The notes under the pieces: model-generated
Seen by the model: only the letters and a program-made list of their open reading frames with translations
Database searches by the model: none
What the model was told of the DNA's origin: nothing
Translations under genes and position numbers: made by a program
NCBI RefSeq assembly: GCF_002291425.1
Contig: NZ_CP014136.1
Span: 2,914,001-2,978,000, forward strand
Direction of reading: 5' to 3'
Length of the DNA stretch: 64,000 bases
DNA from: Gibbsiella quercinecans
GTDB taxonomy: Bacteria > Pseudomonadota > Gammaproteobacteria > Enterobacterales > Enterobacteriaceae
Part shown: in pieces, positions 54,912 to 64,000 of the stretch
Layout: each line of letters opens with the position of its first letter
How positions within the stretch are numbered: position 1 is the stretch's first letter

Positions 54912-56489
54912 TTAATCAAAGTTCATCTTGCTGGCTTTCAGGTTGAGAATGGCCAGCGCCCCCACCAGCAGGAAGATCAACGTGGCGATTGCCGCCGCAA
55001 GGCCAAAGTCCTGGCCGCCGCCGCCTTCAAAGGCGATGCGGTAGGTATAGCTGACCAACAGATCGGTATAGCCGGCCGGCGTGGTGGTGCCGATCATATC
55101 CGGGCCGCCGTTGGTCAGCAGTTGAATCAGCACGAAGTTGTTAAAGTTGAAGGCGAAGCTGGCGATCATCAGCGGCGTCAGCGGTTTAATCAGCAGCGGC
55201 AGGGTGATGCGAAAGAAGTTCTGCAGCGGCCCGGCGCCGTCCATTGCCGAAGCTTCGTACAGATCGTCCGGGATCGCTTTCAGCAGGCCCATGCACAGGA
55301 TCATCATATAGGGGTAACCCAGCCAGGTGTTGACGATCAGGATCATGCTCTTGGCGGTGAGCGGATCGCTAAACCAGGCCGGTTTGATGCCGAACAGGTG
55401 GCTGAGCATCATGTTGATCTCGCCAAAGCTCTGGTTGAACAACCCCTTGAAGATCAGGATCGAGATAAACGACGGCACCGCGTAGGGCAGTATCAACAGC
55501 ACCCGGTACATCGCCTTGCCTTTCAGCGCTTCCCACTGCACCACGCAGGCCAGAACCATGCCTACCGCCACGGTCAGGATCACCGTCATCACCGAAAAGA
55601 CGATGGTCCAGATAAAGATCGAGACAAAGGGTTTCTGGATGCCTTCGTCATGCAACACGCGCAGGAAATTCTGCCAGCCGATGGTGACGGTATAGCCGGG
55701 GCTGAGGGTTTCCTGCGCCCAGTTGCCGTCTGCGTTCACCGCCTGGTAAAAGCCGATGTCGTCGTTCGGGCGATACTGCACCTGCGTCTGGTTGTTGGTT
55801 AGGGTCGTTCCGTCGGCTGCCAGGCTATACAGCGGGCTGGTGCCGGAGAACTGGCGCAGTGAGCTCATGCGCAGTTCGCCGCCGTCGGGCATTCTAGCGA
55901 CAATCTGGCTCAGCGCCTGGCGGTTTTGCGTGATCACCCGCAGCGTGGCGCGCTCTTCGCTGGGCGCGGCGCTGACCGCGGCCATGGCCAGCGTTTGCGG
56001 CTGGCCGGCGTTAAAGCTGAACGGCTCGGACAGCATCTGCTGGCCGCTGCCCGGATCGGTCAGTTGCAGGCGCCATTGCTGGGCCGGCGCCGGGAAAAGG
56101 GCGAAGGTGAAGGTTTGGCCGCTTTGGAACTGGCGCTGCATCAGCACCGATTGCGCCCGTTCAAAGGTCAGTTGGTTAGTGCTGCTGTAATTGGTAAAGG
56201 CGATGGCAATGGTGCAAATCAGCGGGAACAGAACGAACAATCCCATGCCGGCAACGCCGGGGTAGACATAGCGCCAGGCGTAAGCGCGGCGGTTGGCGAA
56301 AACGTATATACCGGCGCTAATCAGGAGCAGCGTGATGATGGCGAATAGATATTCACCCTGTGCATACATCAACACAATCAGATAGCAGGTAAACAGGCTG
56401 AGCAGGCCGACTACCAGCCATTTCAGACTCTCTTTTTGCCACCACTTCGATTTTTTGCGCGCGGATGAACCGGCGTGAGCTAATTGCAT
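54912..56489 (-). CDS. malF: Maltose/maltodextrin permease MalF
   Basis: 525 residues (514 in E. coli). Eight membrane helices, with the large periplasmic P2 loop between helices 3 and 4 (about residues 95-285) that contacts MalE. The coupling loop EASAMDGAGPLQNFFRITLPLLIKP is present. Start at MQLAHAG with AAGGAA upstream. The extra length lies at the N-terminus and in the P2 loop. Confidence 0.96.
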   Translation of the reverse strand: MQLAHAGSSARKKSKWWQKESLKWLVVGLLSLFTCYLIVLMYAQGEYLFAIITLLLISAGIYVFANRRAYAWRYVYPGVAGMGLFVLFPLICTIAIAFTNYSSTNQLTFERAQSVLMQRQFQSGQTFTFALFPAPAQQWRLQLTDPGSGQQMLSEPFSFNAGQPQTLAMAAVSAAPSEERATLRVITQNRQALSQIVARMPDGGELRMSSLRQFSGTSPLYSLAADGTTLTNNQTQVQYRPNDDIGFYQAVNADGNWAQETLSPGYTVTIGWQNFLRVLHDEGIQKPFVSIFIWTIVFSVMTVILTVAVGMVLACVVQWEALKGKAMYRVLLILPYAVPSFISILIFKGLFNQSFGEINMMLSHLFGIKPAWFSDPLTAKSMILIVNTWLGYPYMMILCMGLLKAIPDDLYEASAMDGAGPLQNFFRITLPLLIKPLTPLMIASFAFNFNNFVLIQLLTNGGPDMIGTTTPAGYTDLLVSYTYRIAFEGGGGQDFGLAAAIATLIFLLVGALAILNLKASKMNFD

Positions 56490-56549
56490 GGGGTGTTCCT
56501 TTCTTGGCGACAACGGCGGAGCGCCGCCAGGCGCCCCGCACGGCTTGGC

Positions 56550-57734
56550 TTACTTGGTAATCCGGGTTTGCACATCGTCCAGCGCGGCTTTTACCGTCTG
56601 GCGGCCATGGATGGCATTAAGCACGGCGCTGCGTTCGGCATACCAGAAGGCGCTCATCTGCGGAATGTTAGGCATGATTTCGCCATTCTGTGAGTTCTGC
56701 ATGGTGGCGGCGATCTTCGGATCCTTCGCCAACTGCTCCTGGAACGATTTCAGCGCCACGGCGCCCAGCGGTTTGTCGTTATTGACCTGCGCCAGCCCCT
56801 GATCGGTCAGCAGGTAGTTTTCCAGAAACTCGGTGGCCAGTTCCTTGTTCGGGCTGGCGGCGTTGATGCCGGCGGTCAGCACGCCAACGAACGGCTTGGA
56901 CGGTTGGCCTTTGAAGGTCGGCAGCAGCGTTACGCCGTAGTTGATCTTGCTCTGTTCGATATTCGACCATGCCCACGGGCCGTTGATAGTCAGCGCGGTT
57001 TGGCCCTTGTTAAAGGCGGCTTCGGCGATGGAATAGTCGGTATCGGCATTGATGTGTTTGTTGTTCACCAGATCGACGATGAACTGCAGCCCGGCCTGGG
57101 AGCCGGCGTTCGCGACGCCAACGTCTTTGATGTTGTATTTGCCGTTTTCATACTTGTAGGCATATCCACCGGCGGCGGCAATGATCGGCCAGGTGAAGTA
57201 GGGTTCCTGCAGGTTCCACATGATGGCGCTCTTGCCTTTGGCGCGCAGTTCCTTATCCAGCGCCGGAATTTCTTCCCAGGTCTTTGGCGCTTCCTTGATC
57301 AGGTCCTTGTTGTAAATCAGCGACAGCGCTTCCACGGCGATCGGGTAGCCGATCAGCTTGCCGTCGTAGCGCACGGCGTCCCAGGTAAAGGGATAGACTT
57401 TATCCTGGAATGCCTGGGAGGGGTGGATCTCTGCCAGCAGGCCGGACTGAGCATAACCGCCGAAGCGATCGTGGGCCCAGAAGATAATGTCCGGGCCGTC
57501 GCCGGTGGCGGCCACCTGCGGGTATTTTTCTTCCAGCTTGTCCGGATGTTCGACGGTTACTTTAATGCCGGTATCCTGCTCAAATTTTTTGCCGACCTCG
57601 GCCAGGCCGTTGTAACCTTTATCGCCGTTGATCCAAATAACCAGCTTGCCTTCTTCAATCTTGGCGAAAGCCGGGGCAGAGAGCACTAACGTGGTCAGCG
57701 CGGAAAGCATCAGCGTACGGGCAGTGCGATTCAT
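56550..57734 (-). CDS. malE: Maltose-binding periplasmic protein MalE
   Basis: 394 residues. Signal peptide [24 protein letters not shown]; the mature protein begins [19 protein letters not shown]. Maltose-contact residues in [27 protein letters not shown] and the Trp pair near the C-terminus are kept. First gene of malEFG; it diverges from the malK operon. Confidence 0.98.
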   Translation of the reverse strand: MNRTARTLMLSALTTLVLSAPAFAKIEEGKLVIWINGDKGYNGLAEVGKKFEQDTGIKVTVEHPDKLEEKYPQVAATGDGPDIIFWAHDRFGGYAQSGLLAEIHPSQAFQDKVYPFTWDAVRYDGKLIGYPIAVEALSLIYNKDLIKEAPKTWEEIPALDKELRAKGKSAIMWNLQEPYFTWPIIAAAGGYAYKYENGKYNIKDVGVANAGSQAGLQFIVDLVNNKHINADTDYSIAEAAFNKGQTALTINGPWAWSNIEQSKINYGVTLLPTFKGQPSKPFVGVLTAGINAASPNKELATEFLENYLLTDQGLAQVNNDKPLGAVALKSFQEQLAKDPKIAATMQNSQNGEIMPNIPQMSAFWYAERSAVLNAIHGRQTVKAALDDVQTRITK

Positions 57735-58093
57735 AAGCCAGTCCTTCTATTATTGTGGGCACTTCGTGTAAGGAAAGTGGTTTCCTGAGCATAGTGGGTC
57801 ACAACGCGCCCTTTTCTCATCCTCCCCCCCTCTACGCCCCGCGGCCCGGTAGTGTGATCCAGATAACATTGCGCTCTATTCTGTGGCCTTAGGCACAAAA
57901 AAGGGGGGCTATTTTTGTCAGGCAGATCACAGAATTGAATTCGGCAGGGAACTTCTCATCCACTTCATCGTTCCCTCATCCTCCCATCTCCTCCCCCATG
58001 AAAAAGAACCTAACGGATGATTCCCCCGCGCGCCGATTACCGCACTATCGCCAGCATTGATTTTCGTTATCAGTCGCTGCGGGAGCCGGTCTT
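57735..58093. promoter_or_regulatory. Divergent malE / malK control region
   Basis: Two sites match the CRP consensus well: TGTGATCCAGATAACA (57853-57868) and TGTCAGGCAGATCACA (57916-57931). MalT-like boxes on the minus strand are GGGGAGGAGA (57987-57996), GAGGATGAGG (57974-57983) and a poorer GAGGATGAGA (57815-57824), against GGGGA(T/G)GAGG. As in E. coli, CRP sites lie between MalT sites of the two promoters. Confidence 0.75.
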
Positions 58094-59062
58094 ATGTCGT
58101 CAACACCCATCGCCAGCCAACCTACGTTGTACCGGATCCATCCGGTGAGTTTCCGTGACGGCAACGGAGATGGCGTTGGGGATCTGTACGGCATGCTCGG
58201 CGCACTGCCTTACCTGAACGCGCTCTCTGTCGATGGCCTGGTGCTGCCGCAAACGTGGCGCGATGAGGCCGGCAGCGTGGCGGCCGCACGCGGATTGGCG
58301 CTGTGGGCCTGCGATGGCCAAGGGCGGATACATGGGCCGGGGCGCCAGCCCTATGTCAGCAGCCCGCTGGCGCAGGCGGTGATGCCGTTCAGCATTGAAA
58401 AACTGGTCACGGTGCTCCATGCCCACCGCCGGTGTCTGGCGGACAGCGTATGGAGCACGGGCAGCGCCGATCAGCCGCGGGTGGTCAGCCACTGGGGGCA
58501 AGGGGATCTGCGCTCCGCCGCCGCCTTCCTGACGCTGTTGGCGCTGCTGCCGGCGCCGATCTGCCTATATCAGGGGGAAGAGCTGGGCTTGCCCCACGCT
58601 GCTGGGCTGCATGAGCTGCAGGGCGCCCAAACGCCGATGCCCTGGCACGAAGCACCGGAACAGGTGACCGCCGGTGAGAGCCACTGGTACCAGCGGGTCG
58701 CCATTGAGCACCGGGCGCTGGCCATCAGCCGCCAGCAGCACGATCGCCATTCGACATTGCGTTATTGCCAGTCACTGTTGGCGCTGCGCCGCTTGGCGGT
58801 GATCCAGCAGGGGGAATTGAGCGCAGTTAGCCAGAACAATGGGGTGGTTCGTTTACTTATAACCCATCAGGAACAATGCCTTGAAGCGCTGATTAATCTA
58901 CAGCCTTATACTCAGCCGGCGGCGCCGTCTGAGGCGACCCTGCCTCTGGCAGGACAGGCGGTGCGCAGCCAAGAGGGTCATCAATGGGTTTTGGCAGGGT
59001 TTGCCTCTGCCATTTTCACGAAAAATGTTAACTGCGAAAGCAGGGGAGTAACGCATGGCTAG
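58094..59062 (+). CDS. Shortened GH13 (alpha-amylase family) protein lacking catalytic residues
   Basis: 322 residues, about 200 fewer than alpha-glucosidases of this type. The N-terminus [21 protein letters not shown] is the first beta strand and calcium-type loop of GH13. After about 45 residues the barrel strands carrying the nucleophile Asp and acid/base Glu are missing. The sequence resumes at the region IV equivalent, [12 protein letters not shown], where the usual Asn-His of NHD is replaced by Ser-Ala, then [10 protein letters not shown] and the C-terminal beta domain. The frame is open and GGAG lies 8 bases before the ATG. It overlaps malK by 8 bases, so it should be made with MalK. 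No signal peptide. Possibly a sugar-binding or regulatory pseudoenzyme; it cannot be a normal glucosidase. Confidence 0.8.
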   Translation: MSSTPIASQPTLYRIHPVSFRDGNGDGVGDLYGMLGALPYLNALSVDGLVLPQTWRDEAGSVAAARGLALWACDGQGRIHGPGRQPYVSSPLAQAVMPFSIEKLVTVLHAHRRCLADSVWSTGSADQPRVVSHWGQGDLRSAAAFLTLLALLPAPICLYQGEELGLPHAAGLHELQGAQTPMPWHEAPEQVTAGESHWYQRVAIEHRALAISRQQHDRHSTLRYCQSLLALRRLAVIQQGELSAVSQNNGVVRLLITHQEQCLEALINLQPYTQPAAPSEATLPLAGQAVRSQEGHQWVLAGFASAIFTKNVNCESRGVTHG

Positions 59063-60164
59063 CGTCACACTGCGCGGCGTTTATAAAGCATTTGGCGAGA
59101 CGGTGATTTCCAGAGACGTCAATTTAACGATCGATGACGGTGAGTTTGTGGTGTTCGTCGGGCCGTCCGGCTGCGGCAAATCCACGCTGTTGCGCATGAT
59201 CGCCGGGCTGGAGGATATCACCGCCGGCGATCTGTTCATCGGCGAAACCCGGATGAACGATGTGCCGCCCGCCGAACGCGGCATTGGCATGGTGTTCCAG
59301 TCCTATGCGCTCTATCCGCACCTGTCGGTGGCCGACAACATGTCGTTCGGCCTGAAGCTGGCCGGCGCCAAAAAGGCGGAAATCACCCAACGGGTGAACC
59401 AGGTGGCCGAAGTGCTGCAACTGGCGCACCTGCTCGATCGCCGGCCGAAGGCACTGTCCGGCGGGCAGCGCCAGCGCGTGGCGATTGGCCGCACGCTGGT
59501 GGCGGAGCCGGCGGTATTCCTGCTGGACGAACCGCTGTCCAACCTGGACGCCGCGCTGCGCGTGCAGATGCGCATTGAGATCTCCCGTCTGCATAAGCGC
59601 CTGCAGCGCACCATGATTTACGTCACCCACGATCAGGTCGAAGCGATGACGCTGGCCGACAAGATCGTAGTGCTCGACGCCGGGCGCGTCGCGCAAATCG
59701 GCAAGCCGCTGGAGCTGTATCACTACCCGGCCAACCGCTTCGTCGCCGGGTTTATCGGCTCGCCGAAAATGAATTTCCTGCCGGTCAAAGTGACCGCCGC
59801 AGAACCGCAACAGGTGCAGATCGAACTGCCCAACCGCCAACGGGTATGGCTCCCGGTGGAGGGCTCGGGCGTTCAGACCGGCGCCAACATGTCTCTGGGG
59901 ATCCGCCCGGAACACCTGCTGCCAAGCGATGCCTCTGAAGTACGGCTGTCAGGTGATGTACAGGTGGTAGAGCAGCTCGGCAACGAGACGCAAATCCACA
60001 TCCAAATACCGGCAATACGTCAGAACCTGGTGTACCGCCAGAACGACGTGGTGCTGGTAGATGAAGGTGCCACATTCGCCATCGGCCTGCCGCCGCACCG
60101 TTGCCATCTGTTCCGTGAGGACGGTACGGCATGCCGGCGGCTGCATCAGGAGCCGGGCGTTTAA
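59055..60164 (+). CDS. malK: Maltose/maltodextrin importer ATPase MalK
   Basis: 369 residues (371 in E. coli). Walker [11 protein letters not shown]-loop FQSYALYP, signature LSGGQRQR, Walker B VFLLDEP and THD are intact. The C-terminal regulatory domain (from about 240), with [11 protein letters not shown], mediates inhibition by enzyme IIA-Glc and binding of MalT. GGGGAG stands 7 bases before the ATG inside the upstream gene. Confidence 0.98.
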   Translation: MASVTLRGVYKAFGETVISRDVNLTIDDGEFVVFVGPSGCGKSTLLRMIAGLEDITAGDLFIGETRMNDVPPAERGIGMVFQSYALYPHLSVADNMSFGLKLAGAKKAEITQRVNQVAEVLQLAHLLDRRPKALSGGQRQRVAIGRTLVAEPAVFLLDEPLSNLDAALRVQMRIEISRLHKRLQRTMIYVTHDQVEAMTLADKIVVLDAGRVAQIGKPLELYHYPANRFVAGFIGSPKMNFLPVKVTAAEPQQVQIELPNRQRVWLPVEGSGVQTGANMSLGIRPEHLLPSDASEVRLSGDVQVVEQLGNETQIHIQIPAIRQNLVYRQNDVVLVDEGATFAIGLPPHRCHLFREDGTACRRLHQEPGV

Positions 60165-60182
60165 CAGCATCAAGGTCTGTAG

Positions 60183-61487
<1,305 letters not shown>

Positions 61488-61499
61488 TAGCGGGACCAC

Positions 61500-61522
61500 G
61501 GGAGAGCGCCATGCGCTTTCCC
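61500..61522 (+). terminator. Hairpin between lamB and malM
   Basis: 10-bp stem GGGAGAGCGC/GCGCTTTCCC with one G-T pair and a 3-base loop. No T-run. It may protect the lamB 3' end or reduce malM expression. Confidence 0.5.
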
Positions 61523-61596
61523 TCGCCTGATTAACCGGCAGCGGGCGCTTGCCTGCCGGCTGCCGGCCTGCATGCTTGATGCAAGAGGGTATAACA

Positions 61597-62502
61597 ATGA
61601 AAAAGAATCTACTGGCACTTTGCCTGTCCGTGGCGCTGGCCGCCGGTGCGCCGTTAGCCGCCGATGCCGCTACGCCAACCAATGTTTCCGTCGCACCCGC
61701 CATTAACCCGGCCACGTTGCAAAACCTGCCGTGGCAGCCGCTGGTGCCGCCGGCCAATCAGGATGTCAAACTGGATGGCAGCAGCCCGCAGATCAATCAG
61801 GGCGATATTCAGGGCGCGGTTGCCGCCTATACGCTGCCGGCGGATCGCGGTTCGCTGGAAATTACGCTAAGCAGTATCGCCAGGGATAGCCGGGTGTACT
61901 CGCCGAGCGTGCTGGTGCTGGATGAACACCAGCGGCCGGCGGCCTACTATCCGTCCAGCTACTTTAGCTACCAGCCGCCGGGCGTGATGTCTTCCGATCG
62001 TTTGGAGGGCACGCTCAAGCTGACGCCGGCGCTGGGGCAACGGCAGATTTACCTGCTGGTTTACACCACCCGCCAGGATGTGGGCAAAAGTACCCGCCTG
62101 ACCAACCCGGCGAAAGCCTATGCGCAAGGGGTGGGCAACGCGGTGCCGGACATTCCCGATCCGATCGCCAGCCACAGCAATAGCGGGCTGCTGAAGCTGA
62201 AAGTGACGGCGGAACAGGGCAGCGGCAACGTGATGATCGGCATGTTGCAACCAGCGCCGGCCACCACGCCGGTGGTGGTGGGGGCCAATGCGCCAACGGC
62301 AGCGCCTGCGCCGCGACCGGCCGCGGCGAAACCCGCCGAGCCGATGTTGAATGACACTGAGGCCTACTTCAATAACGGTATCAAACAGGCGGTTAAGGCC
62401 GGAGATATCGATAAAGCGCTGAAACTGATGAATGAAGCGGAAAAACTGGGTTCCACCACTGCGCGTGAAACGTTTATCAGCAGCGTGAAAGGCAAGGGCT
62501 AA
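61597..62502 (+). CDS. malM: Maltose operon periplasmic protein MalM
   Basis: 301 residues (306 in E. coli). Signal peptide MKKNLLALCLSVALAAGAPLAADA. A Pro/Ala-rich linker (about residues 225-245) separates two parts, and the C-terminal 45 residues form a small helical repeat-like domain. Function unknown. Start chosen at MKKNLL with AGAGGG upstream. Confidence 0.93.
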   Translation: MKKNLLALCLSVALAAGAPLAADAATPTNVSVAPAINPATLQNLPWQPLVPPANQDVKLDGSSPQINQGDIQGAVAAYTLPADRGSLEITLSSIARDSRVYSPSVLVLDEHQRPAAYYPSSYFSYQPPGVMSSDRLEGTLKLTPALGQRQIYLLVYTTRQDVGKSTRLTNPAKAYAQGVGNAVPDIPDPIASHSNSGLLKLKVTAEQGSGNVMIGMLQPAPATTPVVVGANAPTAAPAPRPAAAKPAEPMLNDTEAYFNNGIKQAVKAGDIDKALKLMNEAEKLGSTTARETFISSVKGKG

Positions 62503-62534
62503 TACCCCGCGCTGCCGATGCTGGCTGGAGGGTT

Positions 62535-62558
62535 GGTGCGCCGTGGCGCACCTTTTTT
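62535..62558 (+). terminator. Terminator of the malK operon
   Basis: Stem GGTGCGCC/GGCGCACC with a very short loop, followed by six T, 33 bases after malM. Confidence 0.85.
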
Positions 62559-62579
62559 CATGCGCGGGCGAGTTGGCTG

Positions 62580-62755
62580 GCGATCAGCGCCAGCAGGCGC
62601 GAGCGTGATATTGGCGCGGCTGTTCAACACCAACTGCACGGCCTTGGGATCCAGGCCGAAGTGGGTGTCTTGATATACCCTTCCACCGCGGGCACCCCGC
62701 CCATGATCACGATGGCTTTTACCGCTTCCGGCCTGGCCAGCGTTGTCTCGTTCAT
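62580..62755 (-). pseudogene. Nucleoside hydrolase (IunH/Rih-like) fragment
   Basis: On the minus strand an ATG opens a frame reading LARPEAVKAIVIMGGV. After a frameshift another frame continues HFGLDPKAVQLVLNSRANITLAP. Together these match the central part of nucleoside hydrolases (ILMGG...DPEAAQLVL...ITL). The N-terminal DTDPG motif and the C-terminal third are missing. The fragment is about 175 bases and must be non-functional. Confidence 0.6.
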
Positions 62756-62901
62756 CGTGTTATGCCCTCGTTATTGGCCTGGGGGAGATGATGATGAATC
62801 CGCCTGCCGCTTTTAGATTTCTGCGTTACAATGGCTTCCTGTTAACAGTTTGTGGTGCCGAGGAGTTGCCTGGCGCGTCTCTTTAGCATGGAGTAAAGGT
62901 A

Positions 62902-63426
62902 ATGTCTGGCAATAGGGGTTCCATCCTGCCACCCATCACGTGGTTGTCTGAACAACATCCTCCGGTGCCTGCTGGCATCAGCGACTGGCTGATGGAGTTG
63001 GGATCGATGACCCGCCGCTTTGAACGCCACTGTGCGTGCGTGCACGTTGAGCCGCAGCGTGAGTGTTTCGTCACGCGTGCCGAACTGGGGGAAGAGGCGC
63101 AACATCTGCCCGCGAGTCCGCGTTACTGGCTGCGTGAAATCATTCTGTTGGGGGACAATGAGCCCTGGCTGATCGGCCGCACGGTGATCCCGCAGGAAAC
63201 CCTGACGGGTGAGGATCAGGCATTGGTGGATCTGGGTACCGTGCCGCTCGGCCGTTACCTGTTCAACAACGGCGCCCTGACGCGGGATTACATTCATATT
63301 GGCCGGCACGGCGCGCAGTGGGCGCGGCGTTCCCGTTTGCGCCTGGCGGGCAAGCCGCTGCTATTGACCGAGCTGTTTTTACCGGCGGCGCCTGTGTATA
63401 ACGCGGGCAATAGCGCACCGGCATGA
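62902..63426 (+). CDS. ubiC: Chorismate pyruvate-lyase UbiC
   Basis: Makes 4-hydroxybenzoate from chorismate, the first step of ubiquinone synthesis. 174 residues (165 in E. coli). [40 protein letters not shown] and [21 protein letters not shown] are the family landmarks. The extra length is an Ala/Asn tail at the C-terminus. Followed by ubiA after 16 bases. Confidence 0.95.
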   Translation: MSGNRGSILPPITWLSEQHPPVPAGISDWLMELGSMTRRFERHCACVHVEPQRECFVTRAELGEEAQHLPASPRYWLREIILLGDNEPWLIGRTVIPQETLTGEDQALVDLGTVPLGRYLFNNGALTRDYIHIGRHGAQWARRSRLRLAGKPLLLTELFLPAAPVYNAGNSAPA

Positions 63427-63442
63427 TGAGGGAGGAAAAACG

Positions 63443-64000
63443 TTGGAGAGTAGCGTGACTCAAAGCAAATGGCAGGCTTATAGCCATTTGATGCGCATCG
63501 ATAAACCTATCGGCAGCTTGCTGTTGCTGTGGCCGACGCTATGGGCCTTGTGGCTAGCAGGGCAAGGGGTGCCTTCATGGCCGGTGCTGGCGGTATTTGT
63601 GCTGGGGGTCTTCCTGATGCGCGCCGCAGGCTGCGTGGTGAATGATTACGCCGATCGCGCCTTTGACGGCCATGTGAAAAGAACCGCTAACCGCCCGCTG
63701 CCGAGCGGCCGGGTCAGCGAGAAAGAAGCCAAGATCCTGTTTGTGACGCTGGTGCTGCTGTCGTTTCTGCTGGTGCTGACGTTGAACGCCATGACCATCT
63801 GGCTATCGCTGGCGGCGCTGGCGCTGGCATGGATGTACCCGTTTATGAAGCGCGTCACCCATTTGCCGCAGGTGGTACTGGGGGCTGCGTTTGGCTGGTC
63901 GATCCCGATGGCCTACGCGGCGGTCAGCGAGGCGTTGCCGCTGAGCTGCTGGCTGTTGTTGCTGGCTAATATTTGCTGGACGGTGGCTTACGACACGCTG
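63443..64000 (+). CDS. ubiA: 4-hydroxybenzoate octaprenyltransferase UbiA (cut by window end)
   Basis: Membrane prenyltransferase that joins the polyprenyl tail to 4-hydroxybenzoate. 186 codons are visible of about 290. The first Asp-rich motif [15 protein letters not shown] binds magnesium and diphosphate. Membrane helices begin at [15 protein letters not shown]. The start is TTG at 63443, 7 bases after GGAGG; it gives MESSVTQSK, matching E. coli MEWSLTQNK. A GTG four codons later is the alternative. Confidence 0.95.
   Translation, partial: MESSVTQSKWQAYSHLMRIDKPIGSLLLLWPTLWALWLAGQGVPSWPVLAVFVLGVFLMRAAGCVVNDYADRAFDGHVKRTANRPLPSGRVSEKEAKILFVTLVLLSFLLVLTLNAMTIWLSLAALALAWMYPFMKRVTHLPQVVLGAAFGWSIPMAYAAVSEALPLSCWLLLLANICWTVAYDTL

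Noticed and set aside
54861-55802. 313-codon plus-strand frame over malF
   Set aside because: His/Gln-rich shadow of malF and malG; no ribosome site or family match.

Overview
The window comes from the chromosome of an enterobacterium, most likely of the Serratia/Gibbsiella type (Yersiniaceae). Nearly every protein is close to its E. coli homologue, codon use is GC-rich, and the gene order is that of E. coli cut into blocks and rejoined. I cannot fix the genus by eye. There are no insertion sequences, phage genes or CRISPR arrays.

Block 1 (1-8640) holds trkA-rsmB-fmt-def on the minus strand and dprA-smg-yrdD-tsaC-aroE on the plus strand, then convergent yrdA. These genes serve potassium uptake, translation initiation and tRNA/rRNA modification. 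Block 2 (8641-14290) is a complete rRNA operon: P1 and P2 promoters, boxA, 16S, tRNA-Glu, 23S, 5S and terminator. Block 3 (14397-21829) matches the E. coli 94-min region: epmB, efp, an entericidin, blc, frdABCD and epmA. It holds EF-P together with its two lysylation enzymes.

Block 4 (22094-64000) follows the E. coli 91-min order metA-aceBAK-iclR-metH-yjbB-lysC-pgi-yjbEFGH-psiE-malGFE-malK-lamB-malM-ubiCA, with extra genes placed between otherwise conserved neighbours. (a) gntK, a possible small ORF, edd and eda lie between aceK and iclR, with two overlapping GntR operators and an operator-overlapped promoter before gntK. (b) A GntR/UTRA regulator and a five-gene operon lie between metH and yjbB; the operon encodes a binding-protein ABC importer and a cytoplasmic alkaline-phosphatase-superfamily hydrolase and looks like an organophosphorus import-and-hydrolysis system. 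(c) A PanS-like BASS transporter precedes lysC. (d) An intact but internally shortened GH13 protein without catalytic residues lies between malE and malK and overlaps the malK start. (e) A broken nucleoside-hydrolase fragment lies between malM and ubiC.

Regulatory sites that can be read directly include a lysine riboswitch with its promoter before lysC, three met boxes over the metA start region, two IclR-like sites before aceB, CRP- and MalT-like sites between the mal operons, a perfect 16-bp palindrome before the phosphorus operon, and many hairpin terminators. The least described items are the importer-hydrolase operon, the catalytically dead GH13 protein, and the small ORF coupled to gntK.
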